Assembly: GCF_027286305.1 (NCBI RefSeq)
Contig: NZ_CP114599.1
Location: 558,001 to 622,000 of the forward strand
Source: Phenylobacterium sp. NIBR 498073
Lineage (GTDB): Bacteria; Pseudomonadota; Alphaproteobacteria; Caulobacterales; Caulobacteraceae
Direction of reading: 5' to 3'
Length of the DNA stretch: 64,000 nt
Part shown: positions 24,039 to 33,486 of the stretch, one piece after another
How the letters are laid out: the number at the start of each line of letters is the position of its first letter
Position numbering within the stretch: position 1 is the first letter of the stretch
Made by a program: the position numbers and the translations under genes
The notes under the pieces: model-generated
The model's input: the letters and a program-made list of their open reading frames with translations, nothing else
What the model was told of the DNA's origin: nothing
Database searches by the model: none

Positions 24039-25472
24039 ATGGCCGACGATCTCAATCCCGCCGCCGCCCACCACTGGCTCGGCAGCGAAACGCTGAAGAC
24101 GCGGGAAGGCGAGTTCCCGTTCAAGAACGGCTACCCGACCGCCGAGGCCGCCGCCCGCCTGCGCGAACGCCTGGTCTTCAACCGCGCCGTCGAGGCGTTC
24201 CTGGTGCAGATGCACGGCGTCTCCTGGCTCCACGTCTGGAAGGGCGTCGCCCAGGCCGGAACCGGCGCCCCCAACCAGCTGGTGCTCTGGGAACAGCTGA
24301 TGGACGGCGAGACCCTGCTGCTCACCGGCAACACCGAGACCGTCTACGGCCTCGTCGCGATCGACCTGAAGCGCGACGGTCCGGTGGTGATCGAGGCGCC
24401 GCCCGGCCTGCTGGGCGGGGTCAGCGATCTCTGGCAGACCGAGACCCTCGGCATCGGCCCGACGGGCGCCGACAAGGGGCAAGGCGGCAAGCTGCTGCTC
24501 CTGCCGCCCGATCATGATGGGCCCGCGCCGGCGGGCTACATCGCCGCCAAGTCACGGACCTACGGCCTCGTCTTCGGCGTGCGCGGGTTCCAGGTCGACG
24601 GTAAGCCGGACAAGGCGGCCGAGCTGATCCGCCAGACCAAGGTTTACCCGCTGTCGCAGGCCGCCGCGCCGCCGGCCCTCACGGTGTTCAACGGTTCGCG
24701 CCGGCAGGTCGACACGCTGTTCTCGGACAATGTCTCGTTCTTCGACGACCTGGCCTGGATGATCGCGCGCGAGCCGCAGGACGTGATTCCCAGCCACGAG
24801 CGCTTCCAGCTCGCCGCCATCGGCATCGAGAAGGGCAGGCCCTTCCAGCCCGATCCCGCCCGCCGCGCCCTGCTGGACGAGGCCGCGCGCATGGGCGGCG
24901 CCATCGCCCGCGCCAACAGCTTCGACAGTCAGGACGAGGCGCGCCTCGTCTATCCAGATCGGCGCTGGGAGTGGGCGTTTCTCGGCGGCAGCGCGGCCTG
25001 GGACAGCCAGGGCTATGTGAACACCGACCGCCGCGCCAGCTTCGCCTACATCGCCATCGGAATGTCGCCGGCCATGGTCGACAAGCATGTCGGTCTCGGC
25101 TCGCAATATCTCTGGACCCCGCGCGACGCCGACGGCGACTATCTGGACGGCGCCCGCAACTACCGGCTGCACGTGCCGGCGAACCTACCGGCCAAGAACT
25201 TCTGGTCGGTGGTGGCCTACGACGCCGACAGCCGCTCGATCCTGCGCAACAGCCAACCGTTCCCGTCGATCAGCACCTACACCAGGCCGCAGCCCAATCC
25301 GGACGGGTCGATCGACATCTGGTTCGGACCCAAGTCGCCGGTCGGCAGGGAAGGGAACTGGATCCAGACCGTTCCGGGCAAGGGCTGGTTCACCCTGTTC
25401 CGCTTCTATGGTCCGCTGGAGCCGTTCTTCGACAAGACCTGGAAGCCGGGCGACATCGTCAAGCAAGACTAG
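24039..25472 (+). CDS. DUF1254/DUF1214 protein (477 aa)
   Basis: The N-terminal DUF1254 region (about residues 40-180, NRAVEAFLVQM...GNTETVYGLVAIDL) and C-terminal DUF1214 region (about 350-460, LPAKNFWSVVAYDADSRSIL...DIWFGPKSPVGREGNWIQT) are in the normal order. No signal peptide is visible, although many family members are exported. Function is unsettled. GAGGAG precedes the ATG. The upstream divergent gap (23869-24038) has a CCCCAGG/CCTGGGG hairpin but no promoter I can name. Confidence 0.88.
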   Translation: MADDLNPAAAHHWLGSETLKTREGEFPFKNGYPTAEAAARLRERLVFNRAVEAFLVQMHGVSWLHVWKGVAQAGTGAPNQLVLWEQLMDGETLLLTGNTETVYGLVAIDLKRDGPVVIEAPPGLLGGVSDLWQTETLGIGPTGADKGQGGKLLLLPPDHDGPAPAGYIAAKSRTYGLVFGVRGFQVDGKPDKAAELIRQTKVYPLSQAAAPPALTVFNGSRRQVDTLFSDNVSFFDDLAWMIAREPQDVIPSHERFQLAAIGIEKGRPFQPDPARRALLDEAARMGGAIARANSFDSQDEARLVYPDRRWEWAFLGGSAAWDSQGYVNTDRRASFAYIAIGMSPAMVDKHVGLGSQYLWTPRDADGDYLDGARNYRLHVPANLPAKNFWSVVAYDADSRSILRNSQPFPSISTYTRPQPNPDGSIDIWFGPKSPVGREGNWIQTVPGKGWFTLFRFYGPLEPFFDKTWKPGDIVKQD

Positions 25473-25551
25473 GCGTGCGTCCGGGCGCCGCCGACCCTTG
25501 CGCTCGGCGCGACTCGGCGCGACTGTGCGGCCGCGTAACAAGGGTCGCCCA

Positions 25552-26580
25552 ATGATCTTCGAGCAAGTCGCCACGGGCGGATGCCAATCCTATCTCGTCG
25601 GCTGCGAGGCGACCCGCGCTGCGGCGCTGATCGACCCGGAGTTCAGCCAGATCGACCGCTATGTCGGCCTCGCCGGCCAACTCGGCCTGCACATCCGCTA
25701 CGTGATCGACACCCACACCCACGCCGACCATTTCTCGGCCAGCCACGAGCTGCAGAAATTGCTGCCGGCGCCGGTGGTGATGAACCGGCTCAGCCCCGCG
25801 CCCTATGCCGACCTGCGGCTCGACGACGGCGACATGCTGATCGTCGGCGAATTGCGTCTCCAGGCCCTGCACACCCCCGGCCACACGCGCGATTCCATGT
25901 GCCTGGTGATGGCCGACCGGGTGTTCACCGGCGACACCCTGCTGATCGGCGGCACCGGGCGCACCGACCTGCCGACCGGCGATCCCCATGCCCTCTATGA
26001 GAGCCTGTTCGACAAGCTGCTGAAGCTGCCGCGCGAGACGCTGGTCTACCCGGCCCACGACTACAAGGGCCGCAGCTGCTCCACGATCGGCGATGAGATC
26101 GACACCAATCCCCGCCTGGCGAAAACCGACCGCGCCGAGTTCGTCGAGATGATGCAGAGCCTCGACCTCTCGGCCCCGACCCACCTGACCGAGGCGCTGC
26201 GCACCAATATGAGTGGCGGCAAGACCGTCGCCCGACTGCTGGCCGAGGCCTCGGCGAAAGTGCCGTTCATGTCGCTGGCCGAGCTCCACGGCCGCCTGGG
26301 CGGCAACAGCCGCGATCTGGTCGTGCTGGACCTGCGCGAGAAGGACGCCTTCGAAGCCGGCCACATCCCCGGCGCCCGTCACCTGCCGCGCGGCCAGCTC
26401 GAACTGCGGGTCAACGCCGAGCTGCCCGACCCGACCGTCCGCATCATCGCCTGCTGCGAATTCGGCAAGATCTCGACCCTGGCGGCGGCCACCCTCCGCG
26501 AACTCGGCTTCACCCGCGCCGTCGCCCTCGACGGCGGCCTCAAGGCCTGGCGCGAGGCCGGCTACGAGCTGGAGGTCTGA
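25552..26580 (+). CDS. Persulfide dioxygenase-rhodanese fusion (342 aa)
   Basis: The metallo-beta-lactamase domain (residues 1-230) has THTHADH (His55, His57, Asp59, His60), HTPGHTRDS and FTGDTLLIGGTGRTD, the ETHE1-type glutathione persulfide dioxygenase pattern. The rhodanese domain (about 245-340) has VLDLREKDAFEAGHIPGA and a catalytic loop CCEFGK with the likely active Cys302. Such fusions oxidise persulfide to sulfite and move sulfane sulfur, detoxifying H2S in the cytoplasm. The start is ATG 25552 after AAGGGT. Confidence 0.9.
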   Translation: MIFEQVATGGCQSYLVGCEATRAAALIDPEFSQIDRYVGLAGQLGLHIRYVIDTHTHADHFSASHELQKLLPAPVVMNRLSPAPYADLRLDDGDMLIVGELRLQALHTPGHTRDSMCLVMADRVFTGDTLLIGGTGRTDLPTGDPHALYESLFDKLLKLPRETLVYPAHDYKGRSCSTIGDEIDTNPRLAKTDRAEFVEMMQSLDLSAPTHLTEALRTNMSGGKTVARLLAEASAKVPFMSLAELHGRLGGNSRDLVVLDLREKDAFEAGHIPGARHLPRGQLELRVNAELPDPTVRIIACCEFGKISTLAAATLRELGFTRAVALDGGLKAWREAGYELEV

Positions 26581-26588
26581 GCGGGGGG

Positions 26589-27092
26589 CTAAGCCGCCTC
26601 GAACCGCAGCACCGGCCCGTTCCAGTCGGGCCCGGCGATGTCCAGTTCCTCGACCGGCCCGGCCGCGCAGGCGGCCGCGACCTTGCGCCAGAAGGCCAGC
26701 GCCCCGGTGTTGGCGCGCGCCACGGCGATCTCCCAGCTCCCCGGTTCGGCGGCGATCAGCGCCTGGGCCGCCGCCCGCCCGGCGCCCTGGCCGCGATGTT
26801 TGCGCACCACGAAGAACTCGGCCATCGAACGCCGCGCCGGCAGACCCGAATGGGCCGCGTCGTTGATCAGCGCAAAGCCCGCCGGCGCCTCGCCCGCGGT
26901 CAGCAGCCAGGCCGACCAGTTCGGCCGTCCGAAGAACGGCTCCAGCGGATAGTCCGTGAACCGACCATCGGCGCCCAGTTCGCCGCGCGCGCTCCCGGCC
27001 CAGAACTCCGAGAAGTCGTGGGTGTAGAGCTGGAAGAGGTTCTGCAGCACGGCGCCGTCGCCACACGCGGCCCGCACGATCGCCAGGCTCAT
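26589..27092 (-). CDS. GNAT-family N-acetyltransferase (167 aa)
   Basis: The GNAT fold is seen in FALINDAAHS, the acetyl-CoA loop VRKHRGQGAGRAAAQALI (R-x-x-G-x-G/A) and a C-terminal ANTGALAFWRKV. The acceptor is unknown. The start ATG (27092) overlaps the stop of the MazG-like gene (ATGA), so they are coupled. Confidence 0.85.
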   Translation of the reverse strand: MSLAIVRAACGDGAVLQNLFQLYTHDFSEFWAGSARGELGADGRFTDYPLEPFFGRPNWSAWLLTAGEAPAGFALINDAAHSGLPARRSMAEFFVVRKHRGQGAGRAAAQALIAAEPGSWEIAVARANTGALAFWRKVAAACAAGPVEELDIAGPDWNGPVLRFEAA

Positions 27093-27412
27093 GGCCGCGC
27101 CTCCAGCCTGGCTTCCAGCTCGTCCATGGTCGTCTCGAACGCCGCTTCCAGATCGACCTCGTACATCCGCGCCAGGGTCATCACGCTCCACAGGCAGTCG
27201 GCCAGCTCGTGCGCCAGCTTGCCCTGCACGTCCGGGATCGCCCGAACGCCCTCGGCCGCCTGCACCAGCTTCATCAGGTCGCCGACGTCGCCGACGAAGC
27301 CCAGCGCCACCTCCTCGCGCGTCCAGGCCCGCCCATAGCGCCGGGACTCGGCTTGACCATAGAGCTCGCGCACGCGCCACGCGCGTTCGGACATCGAATT
27401 GAAGCTGGTCAT
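27089..27412 (-). CDS. MazG-like NTP pyrophosphohydrolase (107 aa)
   Basis: A single all-alpha domain with EEVALGFVGDVGDLMKLVQ and KLAHELADCLWSVMTLARMY, where the acidic residues of the ExxE...ExxD motif bind Mg2+. The family hydrolyses non-canonical or excess NTPs to NMP and pyrophosphate. Its length is the short single-domain form. GGAG lies 5 nt before the ATG. First gene of a two-gene unit with the acetyltransferase. Confidence 0.8.
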   Translation of the reverse strand: MTSFNSMSERAWRVRELYGQAESRRYGRAWTREEVALGFVGDVGDLMKLVQAAEGVRAIPDVQGKLAHELADCLWSVMTLARMYEVDLEAAFETTMDELEARLEARP

Positions 27413-27438
27413 CTCGTCTCCGTCGCGGACACCCTAGC

Positions 27439-27864
27439 CTAGCATCGCCGCATCGTCAGGATCGGGAAGGGCCGCCCCTCGCTGTCCAGGTCCGAGCGTT
27501 CCGTCACCGTGAAGCCGAGCCGCTCGTAGAAGGCGACGGCCCCGGGGTTCTGCTCGTTGACGCCCAGCCAGGTCGCCCCGCGGGCCAGGGCGTGGTCGAT
27601 CAGCGCCCGCCCGACGCCGCTGCGATGCACGGCCGGATCGACGAACAGGCTGACGATCTCGTCGCCGTCCAGGCCCATGAACGCCACGGGCTGGCCGGCC
27701 ATCTCGGCCGTCCACAGCTCGGTGTCGCTGGAGAGATAGCCGCGCATCTGCGCCTCGATGGCGTCGATGTCGGCCGGGGTCAGGAAATGGTGAGTCGCCT
27801 CCACCGCCGCCCGCCAGAGCGCGAGCAGGGCGGGGGCGTCGGCGGGCGTGGCGCGTCTGATCAT
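27439..27864 (-). CDS. GNAT-family N-acetyltransferase (141 aa)
   Basis: Compact GNAT: MIRRATPADAPALLALWRAA, then LFVDPAVHRSGVGRALIDHA with the acetyl-CoA pyrophosphate loop, and NPGAVAFYERLGFTVTERS. Closest in style to YjaB/PhnO-type stand-alone enzymes. The substrate is unknown. It runs in the same direction as the genes on both sides but with clear gaps. Confidence 0.87.
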   Translation of the reverse strand: MIRRATPADAPALLALWRAAVEATHHFLTPADIDAIEAQMRGYLSSDTELWTAEMAGQPVAFMGLDGDEIVSLFVDPAVHRSGVGRALIDHALARGATWLGVNEQNPGAVAFYERLGFTVTERSDLDSEGRPFPILTMRRC

Positions 27865-27961
27865 CGGGGCTGGATAGGCGCAGCGGCCGCTCAGGCCAAC
27901 CCCGCCCGCAGCCGCTCGAACGCGCTCTGTCCTGCTCCACGTTCGCCGATCGCAGGCCCGG

Positions 27962-28771
27962 TCATGGCTCGCCCTCCGCGTGCGGCGCCGCCAGCGGCCG
28001 TCCCCAGGTCAGCCGCGAACTGACCTCGAAGTTGACCTTGCCGCCTCGGGCATACGGGGTCAGCACAGTCCGCAGGTCGGCGTCGAACGCGTCCGCCAGA
28101 TCGCCCATCTTCGCGCGCGCCCAGCTGGCGCGCGAGTGCTCGGCCTCGATCAGGTCCTCGACCGACTGCTCGACCTGGGCGGTGAAGGTCTCGACGCCGA
28201 CCCGGTCGAACCAGGGCTCGTGCGCGCTCATCAGCGCCTGGTGCGCCGGCCCGTTCCAGACTCCGCCCATGCGGCCGACCCAATGCCTGATGACCGCGCG
28301 CCACGCGCCGATCCACGGCGCCTGCGCCGGACCGTCGCCGTCGATCAGCGCCATCAGCCCCCCCGCGGTCAGCGCCGAGGCGAGCTTTGGGAAGACGCGG
28401 GCGGGATCGACCCAGTGCACGCTCGCCCCCATCACGATCAGGTCCAGCGGCGGCTCGATCGGCGCGGCCTCGGCGGTGGCTTCGATCCAGGCGATGTTGG
28501 GGTGGGCGGCGGCGTCGAGTTCGCGCCCCAGCCGCAGCATCGCGGCCGACGGATCGACCGCCAGCACGTCTTCGAACTGGGCCGCCAGACCCCGCCCCAG
28601 CTTGCCGGGGCCGCAGCCCAGGTCCAGCAGGCGCCCGCGGCCGGGCGTCAGCGCCAGCAGCCGCGCGTACAGCGCCGGCGGATAGTCGGTCCGGTGCGCA
28701 TAGGCGCGGGCCACGTCCTCATCCAGAAACTCCGCGCCGGTGTTGACGGCGCTCGCCTGTGTCGCGGGCAT
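27962..28771 (-). CDS. SAM-dependent methyltransferase (269 aa)
   Basis: Class I fold: motif I LLDLGCGPGKLGRG, motif II VLAVDPSAAML, and motif IV DLIVMGASVHWVDP. The C-terminal half is like trans-aconitate/Methyltransf_11 enzymes. The methyl acceptor is unknown. A 24-codon frame (start 27964) overlaps its stop with ATGA but has no recognisable content. Confidence 0.85.
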   Translation of the reverse strand: MPATQASAVNTGAEFLDEDVARAYAHRTDYPPALYARLLALTPGRGRLLDLGCGPGKLGRGLAAQFEDVLAVDPSAAMLRLGRELDAAAHPNIAWIEATAEAAPIEPPLDLIVMGASVHWVDPARVFPKLASALTAGGLMALIDGDGPAQAPWIGAWRAVIRHWVGRMGGVWNGPAHQALMSAHEPWFDRVGVETFTAQVEQSVEDLIEAEHSRASWARAKMGDLADAFDADLRTVLTPYARGGKVNFEVSSRLTWGRPLAAPHAEGEP

Positions 28772-28836
28772 GGCGCTCTCCGCCGCCGAGGGTTGGCGCA
28801 GCCAGGGGAGGGGGACTTGCGTCCCCCTCCCGCCCC

Positions 28837-29814
28837 TTAAGCGTCGAGCAGCCCGACCAGCCGGCCGCGGATGATCTGCTCGGCCTCGGCCATGGTGCGT
28901 TCGATCAGCTCCTGCACGCTCGGCACGTCGTGGATCAGGCCCGCGACCATGCCGCACGACCAGCCGCCGGCGTCCATGTCGCCGTCGCGCAGGATCCGCG
29001 GATAGACGCCCGCCACCTCGGCGGCGATGTCGGCGAAGGTGACCTTGTCGCCGAGCTCCTTTTCCTTCTCCAGCAGCCGCTCGACGCCGGCGTTGACCAG
29101 CACCCGCTCGGTGTTGCGCAGCGGGCGCATGATCAGGCGGGTGTCCAGTTCGCTGGCCGCCACCAGGGCGTCCTTCACGTTCTGGTGGACCGGCGCTTCC
29201 TTGGTGGCGATGAACCGGGTGCCCATGTTCATGCCGTCCGCGCCCATGGCCAGGGCCGCGACGAGGCTGCGGCCGTCCGCCATCCCGCCCGAGGCCAGAA
29301 ACGGCACCTTCAGCTCCTCGCCGGCCCGCGGCAGCAGGATGAAGTTCGGCACGTCGTCCTCGCCCGGGTGGCCGCCGCACTCGAAGCCGTCGACGCTGAC
29401 CGCGTCGCAGCCGATCGCCTCGGCCTTCAGCGCGTGGCGCACCGAGGTGCACTTGTGGATCACCACGATGCCGGCTTCCTTCAGCATCGGCAGCCACTTG
29501 GCCGGATTGTTGCCGGCCGTCTCGACGACCTTGATCCCGCTCTCGACGATCACCTTCACGAACCCCGGATAGTCGGGCGGCGTCACCGCCGGCAGGAAGG
29601 TCAGGTTCACTCCGAACGGCTTGTCGGTCATGGCCCGGCAGCGCTCGATCTCGGCCTTCAGCTTCTCCGGCGTGCCCTGGGTCAGGCCGGTGATGATGCC
29701 CAGGCCCCCGGCGTTCGACACCGCCGCCGCCATCTCGGCGAAGCCGACAAAGTGCATGCCGCCCTGGACGATCGGGTGCTGGATGCCGAGCAGTTCGGTG
29801 ATGCGCGTCTTCAT
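28837..29814 (-). CDS. Nitronate monooxygenase-family FMN enzyme (325 aa)
   Basis: TIM-barrel flavoenzyme: LLGIQHPIVQGGMHFVG at the N-terminus, AGGLGIITGL, GVNLTFLP, the phosphate-binding FLASGGMADGRSLVAALAMG, and GTRFIATKEAPVHQ. It oxidises nitronates or related compounds using FMN; class assignment within the family is uncertain. Length is typical. Confidence 0.88.
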   Translation of the reverse strand: MKTRITELLGIQHPIVQGGMHFVGFAEMAAAVSNAGGLGIITGLTQGTPEKLKAEIERCRAMTDKPFGVNLTFLPAVTPPDYPGFVKVIVESGIKVVETAGNNPAKWLPMLKEAGIVVIHKCTSVRHALKAEAIGCDAVSVDGFECGGHPGEDDVPNFILLPRAGEELKVPFLASGGMADGRSLVAALAMGADGMNMGTRFIATKEAPVHQNVKDALVAASELDTRLIMRPLRNTERVLVNAGVERLLEKEKELGDKVTFADIAAEVAGVYPRILRDGDMDAGGWSCGMVAGLIHDVPSVQELIERTMAEAEQIIRGRLVGLLDA

Positions 29815-29952
29815 GGTGGCGTTCCCCTGTTGGTCGTGCGCGTCCTGGCGCGCGCTGTTCGGCGTCCTGCATCGCCTATCGCCGGCCGGCCCGCAACGGC
29901 GGATCGCGACGAGCCGGCCTTCGCCGGGATGAGCGGGGGAGGGCCCAGGCCC

Positions 29953-30321
29953 CTAGTGCCCGCCCTCGACCCACGGCACGCCCGCGTTCCGGAAGACGTC
30001 CGCCAGCCCCGCCTCCAGGTCCAGCGCCTCCCAGCGGCCCAGCGGATTGAGATGAGCGACGAGGTCTGGCAGCAGCCGCACCCCGAACCGCCGCACCGGC
30101 CCGCTGGCCTTGTAGCCGGTCTTATGCTGGTCGAAGCGCAGGTCCGGATCGCGCGAGGTCTGGCCGACATAGAGCCCCCAAGGGTCGGCCCGGCGCTCGT
30201 CGCGCAGCAGCACGACATAGACCGAATGCCTCGCGCCTCGCGCCCGCCGCGTCTGCGCCGTGAGCGTCAGCGCCGCGCGCCGCGCCTTGGCCAGCCAGAG
30301 CGGTCCGGAATCCTGAAGCAT
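29953..30321 (-). CDS. GIY-YIG domain-like protein (122 aa)
   Basis: HSVYVVLLRDER...GLYVGQTSRDPDLRFDQHKTG shows the two short strands (VYV / GLYVGQT) and the Arg-His pattern of GIY-YIG-type nucleases, in a small stand-alone protein. The final catalytic Glu is not obvious. It is probably a domestic protein of unknown role rather than a homing endonuclease, as no intron or inserted element is visible. Confidence 0.7.
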   Translation of the reverse strand: MLQDSGPLWLAKARRAALTLTAQTRRARGARHSVYVVLLRDERRADPWGLYVGQTSRDPDLRFDQHKTGYKASGPVRRFGVRLLPDLVAHLNPLGRWEALDLEAGLADVFRNAGVPWVEGGH

Positions 30322-30417
30322 GGCGCGACCCTAGGCGGCGCGCGCGCCGCTGTCTGCTGGACGCGGCCCCATGCGTGTGCTCACTCACCGCCGCACAACA
30401 CGAGGGGAGAGATCGAC

Positions 30418-31290
30418 ATGGCCTACAACACCCTGCTCTGGGAGGTCGAAGACCGCGTCCTCACCCTCACCCTCAACCGTCCCGAGCAGATGAACGCCTT
30501 CACGGTCGAGATGGCGCACGAGCTGATCGACGCCTTCGAGCGCGCCAGCGAGGACGACGCCGTCGGCGCCATCGTCGTCACCGGCGCCGGCCGCGCCTTC
30601 TGCGCCGGCATGGACCTGTCGGCGTCCGGCAACGTCTTCGGCCTGGACGAGAGCCAGGCCCCGACCCTGGCCGACATGCACGATCGGCTGGACGACCCGG
30701 CTGTCCGCGACGGCGTGCGCGACACCGGCGGCCGCGTCACCCTGGCGATCTTCGACTGCAAGAAGCCGGTCATCGCCGCCATCAACGGCGCGGCGGTCGG
30801 CATCGGCGCGACCATGACGCTGGCCATGGACATCCGCATGGTCTCGGAAAAGGCCCGCATCGGCTTCGTGTTCGGCAAGCTCGGCATCGTGCCGGAGGCC
30901 TGCTCCAGCTGGTTCCTGCCGCGCCTCGTCGGCCCGCAGCAGGCGCTGGAATGGGTGCTGTCGGCCGAGATCTTCGACGCCGCCGAGGCCCAGCGCGGCG
31001 GTCTCGCCCGCTCGGTCCATGCGCCCGAAACGCTGGTCGCCGACGCGCAAGGACTGGCCCGCAAGTTCATCGCCGGGCGCTCAGCCGTCGCCGTGGCCCT
31101 GGCCCGCCAGATGCTGCTGCGCAACGCCGCCCAGCCGCACCCGCTGGAGGCCCACCGCGTCGACTCCCTGGCGATGTTCTACGCCAGCATCGGCGACGGC
31201 AAGGAAGGCGTCGCCGCCTTCCTTGAAAAGCGCGCCCCGCAGTTCACCGGCCGCGCCTCGCAGATGCCGCCCTTCTATCCCTGGGAATAG
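30418..31290 (+). CDS. Enoyl-CoA hydratase/isomerase family (290 aa)
   Basis: Crotonase fold: LTLNRPEQMNAFTVEM, the oxyanion hole AGRAFCAGMDLS and AINGAAVGIGATMTLAMDIR, and FGKLGIVPEACSSWFLPRLVG where Glu is the catalytic acid or base. It hydrates or isomerises enoyl-CoA thioesters in fatty-acid or aromatic breakdown. GAGGGGAGA precedes the ATG. Ten bp downstream lies a HAD phosphatase gene on the same strand. Confidence 0.92.
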   Translation: MAYNTLLWEVEDRVLTLTLNRPEQMNAFTVEMAHELIDAFERASEDDAVGAIVVTGAGRAFCAGMDLSASGNVFGLDESQAPTLADMHDRLDDPAVRDGVRDTGGRVTLAIFDCKKPVIAAINGAAVGIGATMTLAMDIRMVSEKARIGFVFGKLGIVPEACSSWFLPRLVGPQQALEWVLSAEIFDAAEAQRGGLARSVHAPETLVADAQGLARKFIAGRSAVAVALARQMLLRNAAQPHPLEAHRVDSLAMFYASIGDGKEGVAAFLEKRAPQFTGRASQMPPFYPWE

Positions 31291-31299
31291 CGGCCGGTC

Positions 31300-31965
31300 A
31301 TGCCTCCGACCATCCTCCTCGACCTCGACGGCGCCCTGGTCGACTCGCTGCCGGGCATCGAGGCCAGCGGCCGTGCGGCGCTCGCCGCGCTCGGCCATCC
31401 GCCTGATCCGGCGCTCGACATCGCTGCGATGATCGGCCCGCCGATCGAGGAGATGATGCAGCGGATGCTGGCGCGGTACGGCGATGACCGGGTCGCCGAA
31501 GGCGTGGCCGCCTACCGCGCCGACTATGGCGCGCGCGGGCTGCTGGCCAGCGCCCCGTATCCGGGCATCCCCGAGGCGCTCGACGCCCTGCGCGCGGCCG
31601 GCGCCCGGCTGATCCTGGCGACCTCAAAGCGCCGGGTCTTCGCCGAGCGGATCCTCGACCACACGGGCCTGGCCACACGGTTCGCCGCGGTTCACGGCTC
31701 CGAGCCCGGCGGCGCGCTGGATCACAAGCCCGAGCTGATCGCCCATATCCTCGCCCGCCACGACCTCGATGCGGCCGCCTGCGTGATGGTCGGCGACCGC
31801 CGCCACGACATCGCCGGCGCCCGAGCCAACGGCATGCGCGGCCTCGGCGTGCTCTGGGGCTACGGCGCGCGGGAGGAGTTGGAGGCCGCCGGCGCCGACG
31901 CCCTGGTCGCCGCCCCGCACGACCTCGCCGCCGCGGCTCTGGCCCTGGTCGCGAGGACACGTTGA
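31300..31965 (+). CDS. HAD hydrolase, phosphoglycolate phosphatase-like (221 aa)
   Basis: Motif I LLDLDGALVDSLPGI with the nucleophile Asp, motif II LATSKR, the Lys in DHKPELI and motif IV MVGDRRHDIAGARANG. The alpha-helical cap is in the usual place after motif I. It is a cytoplasmic phosphomonoesterase of the Gph/PgmB type; the exact substrate is uncertain. Confidence 0.88.
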   Translation: MPPTILLDLDGALVDSLPGIEASGRAALAALGHPPDPALDIAAMIGPPIEEMMQRMLARYGDDRVAEGVAAYRADYGARGLLASAPYPGIPEALDALRAAGARLILATSKRRVFAERILDHTGLATRFAAVHGSEPGGALDHKPELIAHILARHDLDAAACVMVGDRRHDIAGARANGMRGLGVLWGYGAREELEAAGADALVAAPHDLAAAALALVARTR

Positions 31966-32039
31966 GCGGCTGAATCAAGCTTGGCTGTCGCGGCGTGACC
32001 GCGTTCACGAGGCGTCCGCGCAACGCTGGAGAGGTCGAG

Positions 32040-33455
32040 GTGAAGCAGTCGGACTATCTGGAACATGACGCCGTCGGCCTCGCCGGGCTGATCGCCCGCC
32101 GCGAGGTCAGCGCCGCCGAGGTGCTGGAGGCCGCCGTCGAGCGCCTGGAGGCGGTCAACCCATCGATCAACGCGGTGATCTACACCGACCTCGCCGCCGC
32201 CCGCGCCGAGGCCGGGCAGGCCCGCGCCGGCCCGCTCGCCGGCGTGCCGTTCCTGGTCAAGGACTACGCCGCCCACGTCGGCGGCTGGCCGACCTCGGCC
32301 GGCTCGCGGCTCTACCAGCATGAGGTCGCCGCCGCCGACGCGCCGATCGTCAGCGCCTATCGCCGCGCCGGCCTGGTGATCTTCGGCAAGACCAACCTGC
32401 CGGAACTCGGCCTCGACGCCACGACCGAGCCCGACCTGCACGGCCCCACCCGCAACCCCTGGGACGTCGCGCGCACGGCCGGCGGCTCCTCGGGCGGTTC
32501 GGCCGCCGCGGTCGCGGCCGGCATCGTGCCCGCCGCCCACGCCAGCGACGCCGGCGGCTCGATCCGCATCCCGGCCTCCTGCTGCGGCCTGTTCGGGCTC
32601 AAGCCCTCGCGCGGGCGGGTCTCGTTCGCCCCGGCCAGCGACGGGCTGGCCGGCTTCGACGCCCAGCACGCGATCACCCGCAGCGTCCGCGATTCCGCCG
32701 CCCTGCTCGACGCCGTCTGCAGTCCCGAGCTCGGCGATCCCTACAGCGCCCCGCCGCGCCAGCGCCCGTTCCTGGAGGAGTGCGCCCGCGATCCCGGTCG
32801 CTTGCGGGTCGGCTTCACCACCGAGGCGTTCGAGGCCGGCGCCCTCTCGCCGGAGTGCCTCGCCGCCGTCGCCCGGACCGCCAGCCTGCTGGCGAGCCTC
32901 GGTCACCAGGTCGAGGAGGTCGCCCTGCCGGCCGGGCTCGACGGCGCCGTCGCCGCGTCCGGCGCGGTCCTTGCCGGCCACATCGCCGCCGACCTCGACG
33001 CCCGCGCCGAGCAGCTCGGCCGGCCGATCGCCGAGGCCGACGTCGAGCCGTTGACCTTCGCCCGCTACCAGCACGCCCAGGGGTACAGCGCCTCGGACTA
33101 TGTGCGCTCGCTGCGGGTCATTCACGCCTATGGCCGGGCGATGGCCCAGCTGCTGGATCGCTATGACGTGGTGCTCGCCTCGACGCTCGGCTCGCCGCCG
33201 GTCCCGCTCGGCGTGCTGCGCGGCGCCGCGCCCGGCGCGGCCGGAATCGTCCGCCGGGCCTTCATGCCCAACACCCGGATCTTCAACCTCACCGGCCAGC
33301 CGGCGATGAGCGTGCCGCTGGCCTGGACCGACGACGGCCTGCCGGTCGGCGTTCAGTTCGTCGCGGCCATGGGCGGCGAGGCGATCCTCTTCCGGCTGGC
33401 CGCCCAGCTGGAGGTCGCCGCGCCCTGGGCCAGCCGTCGGCCGCGGTTGATTTAG
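32040..33455 (+). CDS. Amidase, amidase-signature family (471 aa)
   Basis: The catalytic Ser-cisSer-Lys set is visible: Lys74 (FLVKDYAAH), the GGSSGGS loop (about 149-154) and nucleophile Ser174 (SDAGGSIRIP). It hydrolyses carboxamides. I chose the GTG at 32040 because GGAGAGG lies about 9 nt upstream and the protein then begins VKQSDYLEHDAVGLAGLIA, the family's normal N-terminus; an upstream GTG at 31995 would add 15 unconserved residues. Substrate unknown. Confidence 0.9.
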   Translation: MKQSDYLEHDAVGLAGLIARREVSAAEVLEAAVERLEAVNPSINAVIYTDLAAARAEAGQARAGPLAGVPFLVKDYAAHVGGWPTSAGSRLYQHEVAAADAPIVSAYRRAGLVIFGKTNLPELGLDATTEPDLHGPTRNPWDVARTAGGSSGGSAAAVAAGIVPAAHASDAGGSIRIPASCCGLFGLKPSRGRVSFAPASDGLAGFDAQHAITRSVRDSAALLDAVCSPELGDPYSAPPRQRPFLEECARDPGRLRVGFTTEAFEAGALSPECLAAVARTASLLASLGHQVEEVALPAGLDGAVAASGAVLAGHIAADLDARAEQLGRPIAEADVEPLTFARYQHAQGYSASDYVRSLRVIHAYGRAMAQLLDRYDVVLASTLGSPPVPLGVLRGAAPGAAGIVRRAFMPNTRIFNLTGQPAMSVPLAWTDDGLPVGVQFVAAMGGEAILFRLAAQLEVAAPWASRRPRLI

Positions 33456-33486
33456 TCGACGTATCGGACGACGTTGCCTGCCTGGG

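Noticed and set aside
18808-24096. 1762-aa plus-strand frame
   Set aside because: Shadow of the alpha-2-macroglobulin gene; composition biased to Arg, Gly, His and Gln with no domain.
27891-27964. 24-codon frame with ATGA overlap after the methyltransferase
   Set aside because: Too short and featureless to call; may be chance.
27962-29872. 636-aa minus frame that would fuse the methyltransferase to upstream sequence
   Set aside because: Only its final 269 codons look like protein; the rest overlaps the nitronate monooxygenase in another frame.
29953-30321. GIY-YIG protein as a homing endonuclease or mobile element
   Set aside because: No intron, intein, terminal repeats or interrupted gene around it.
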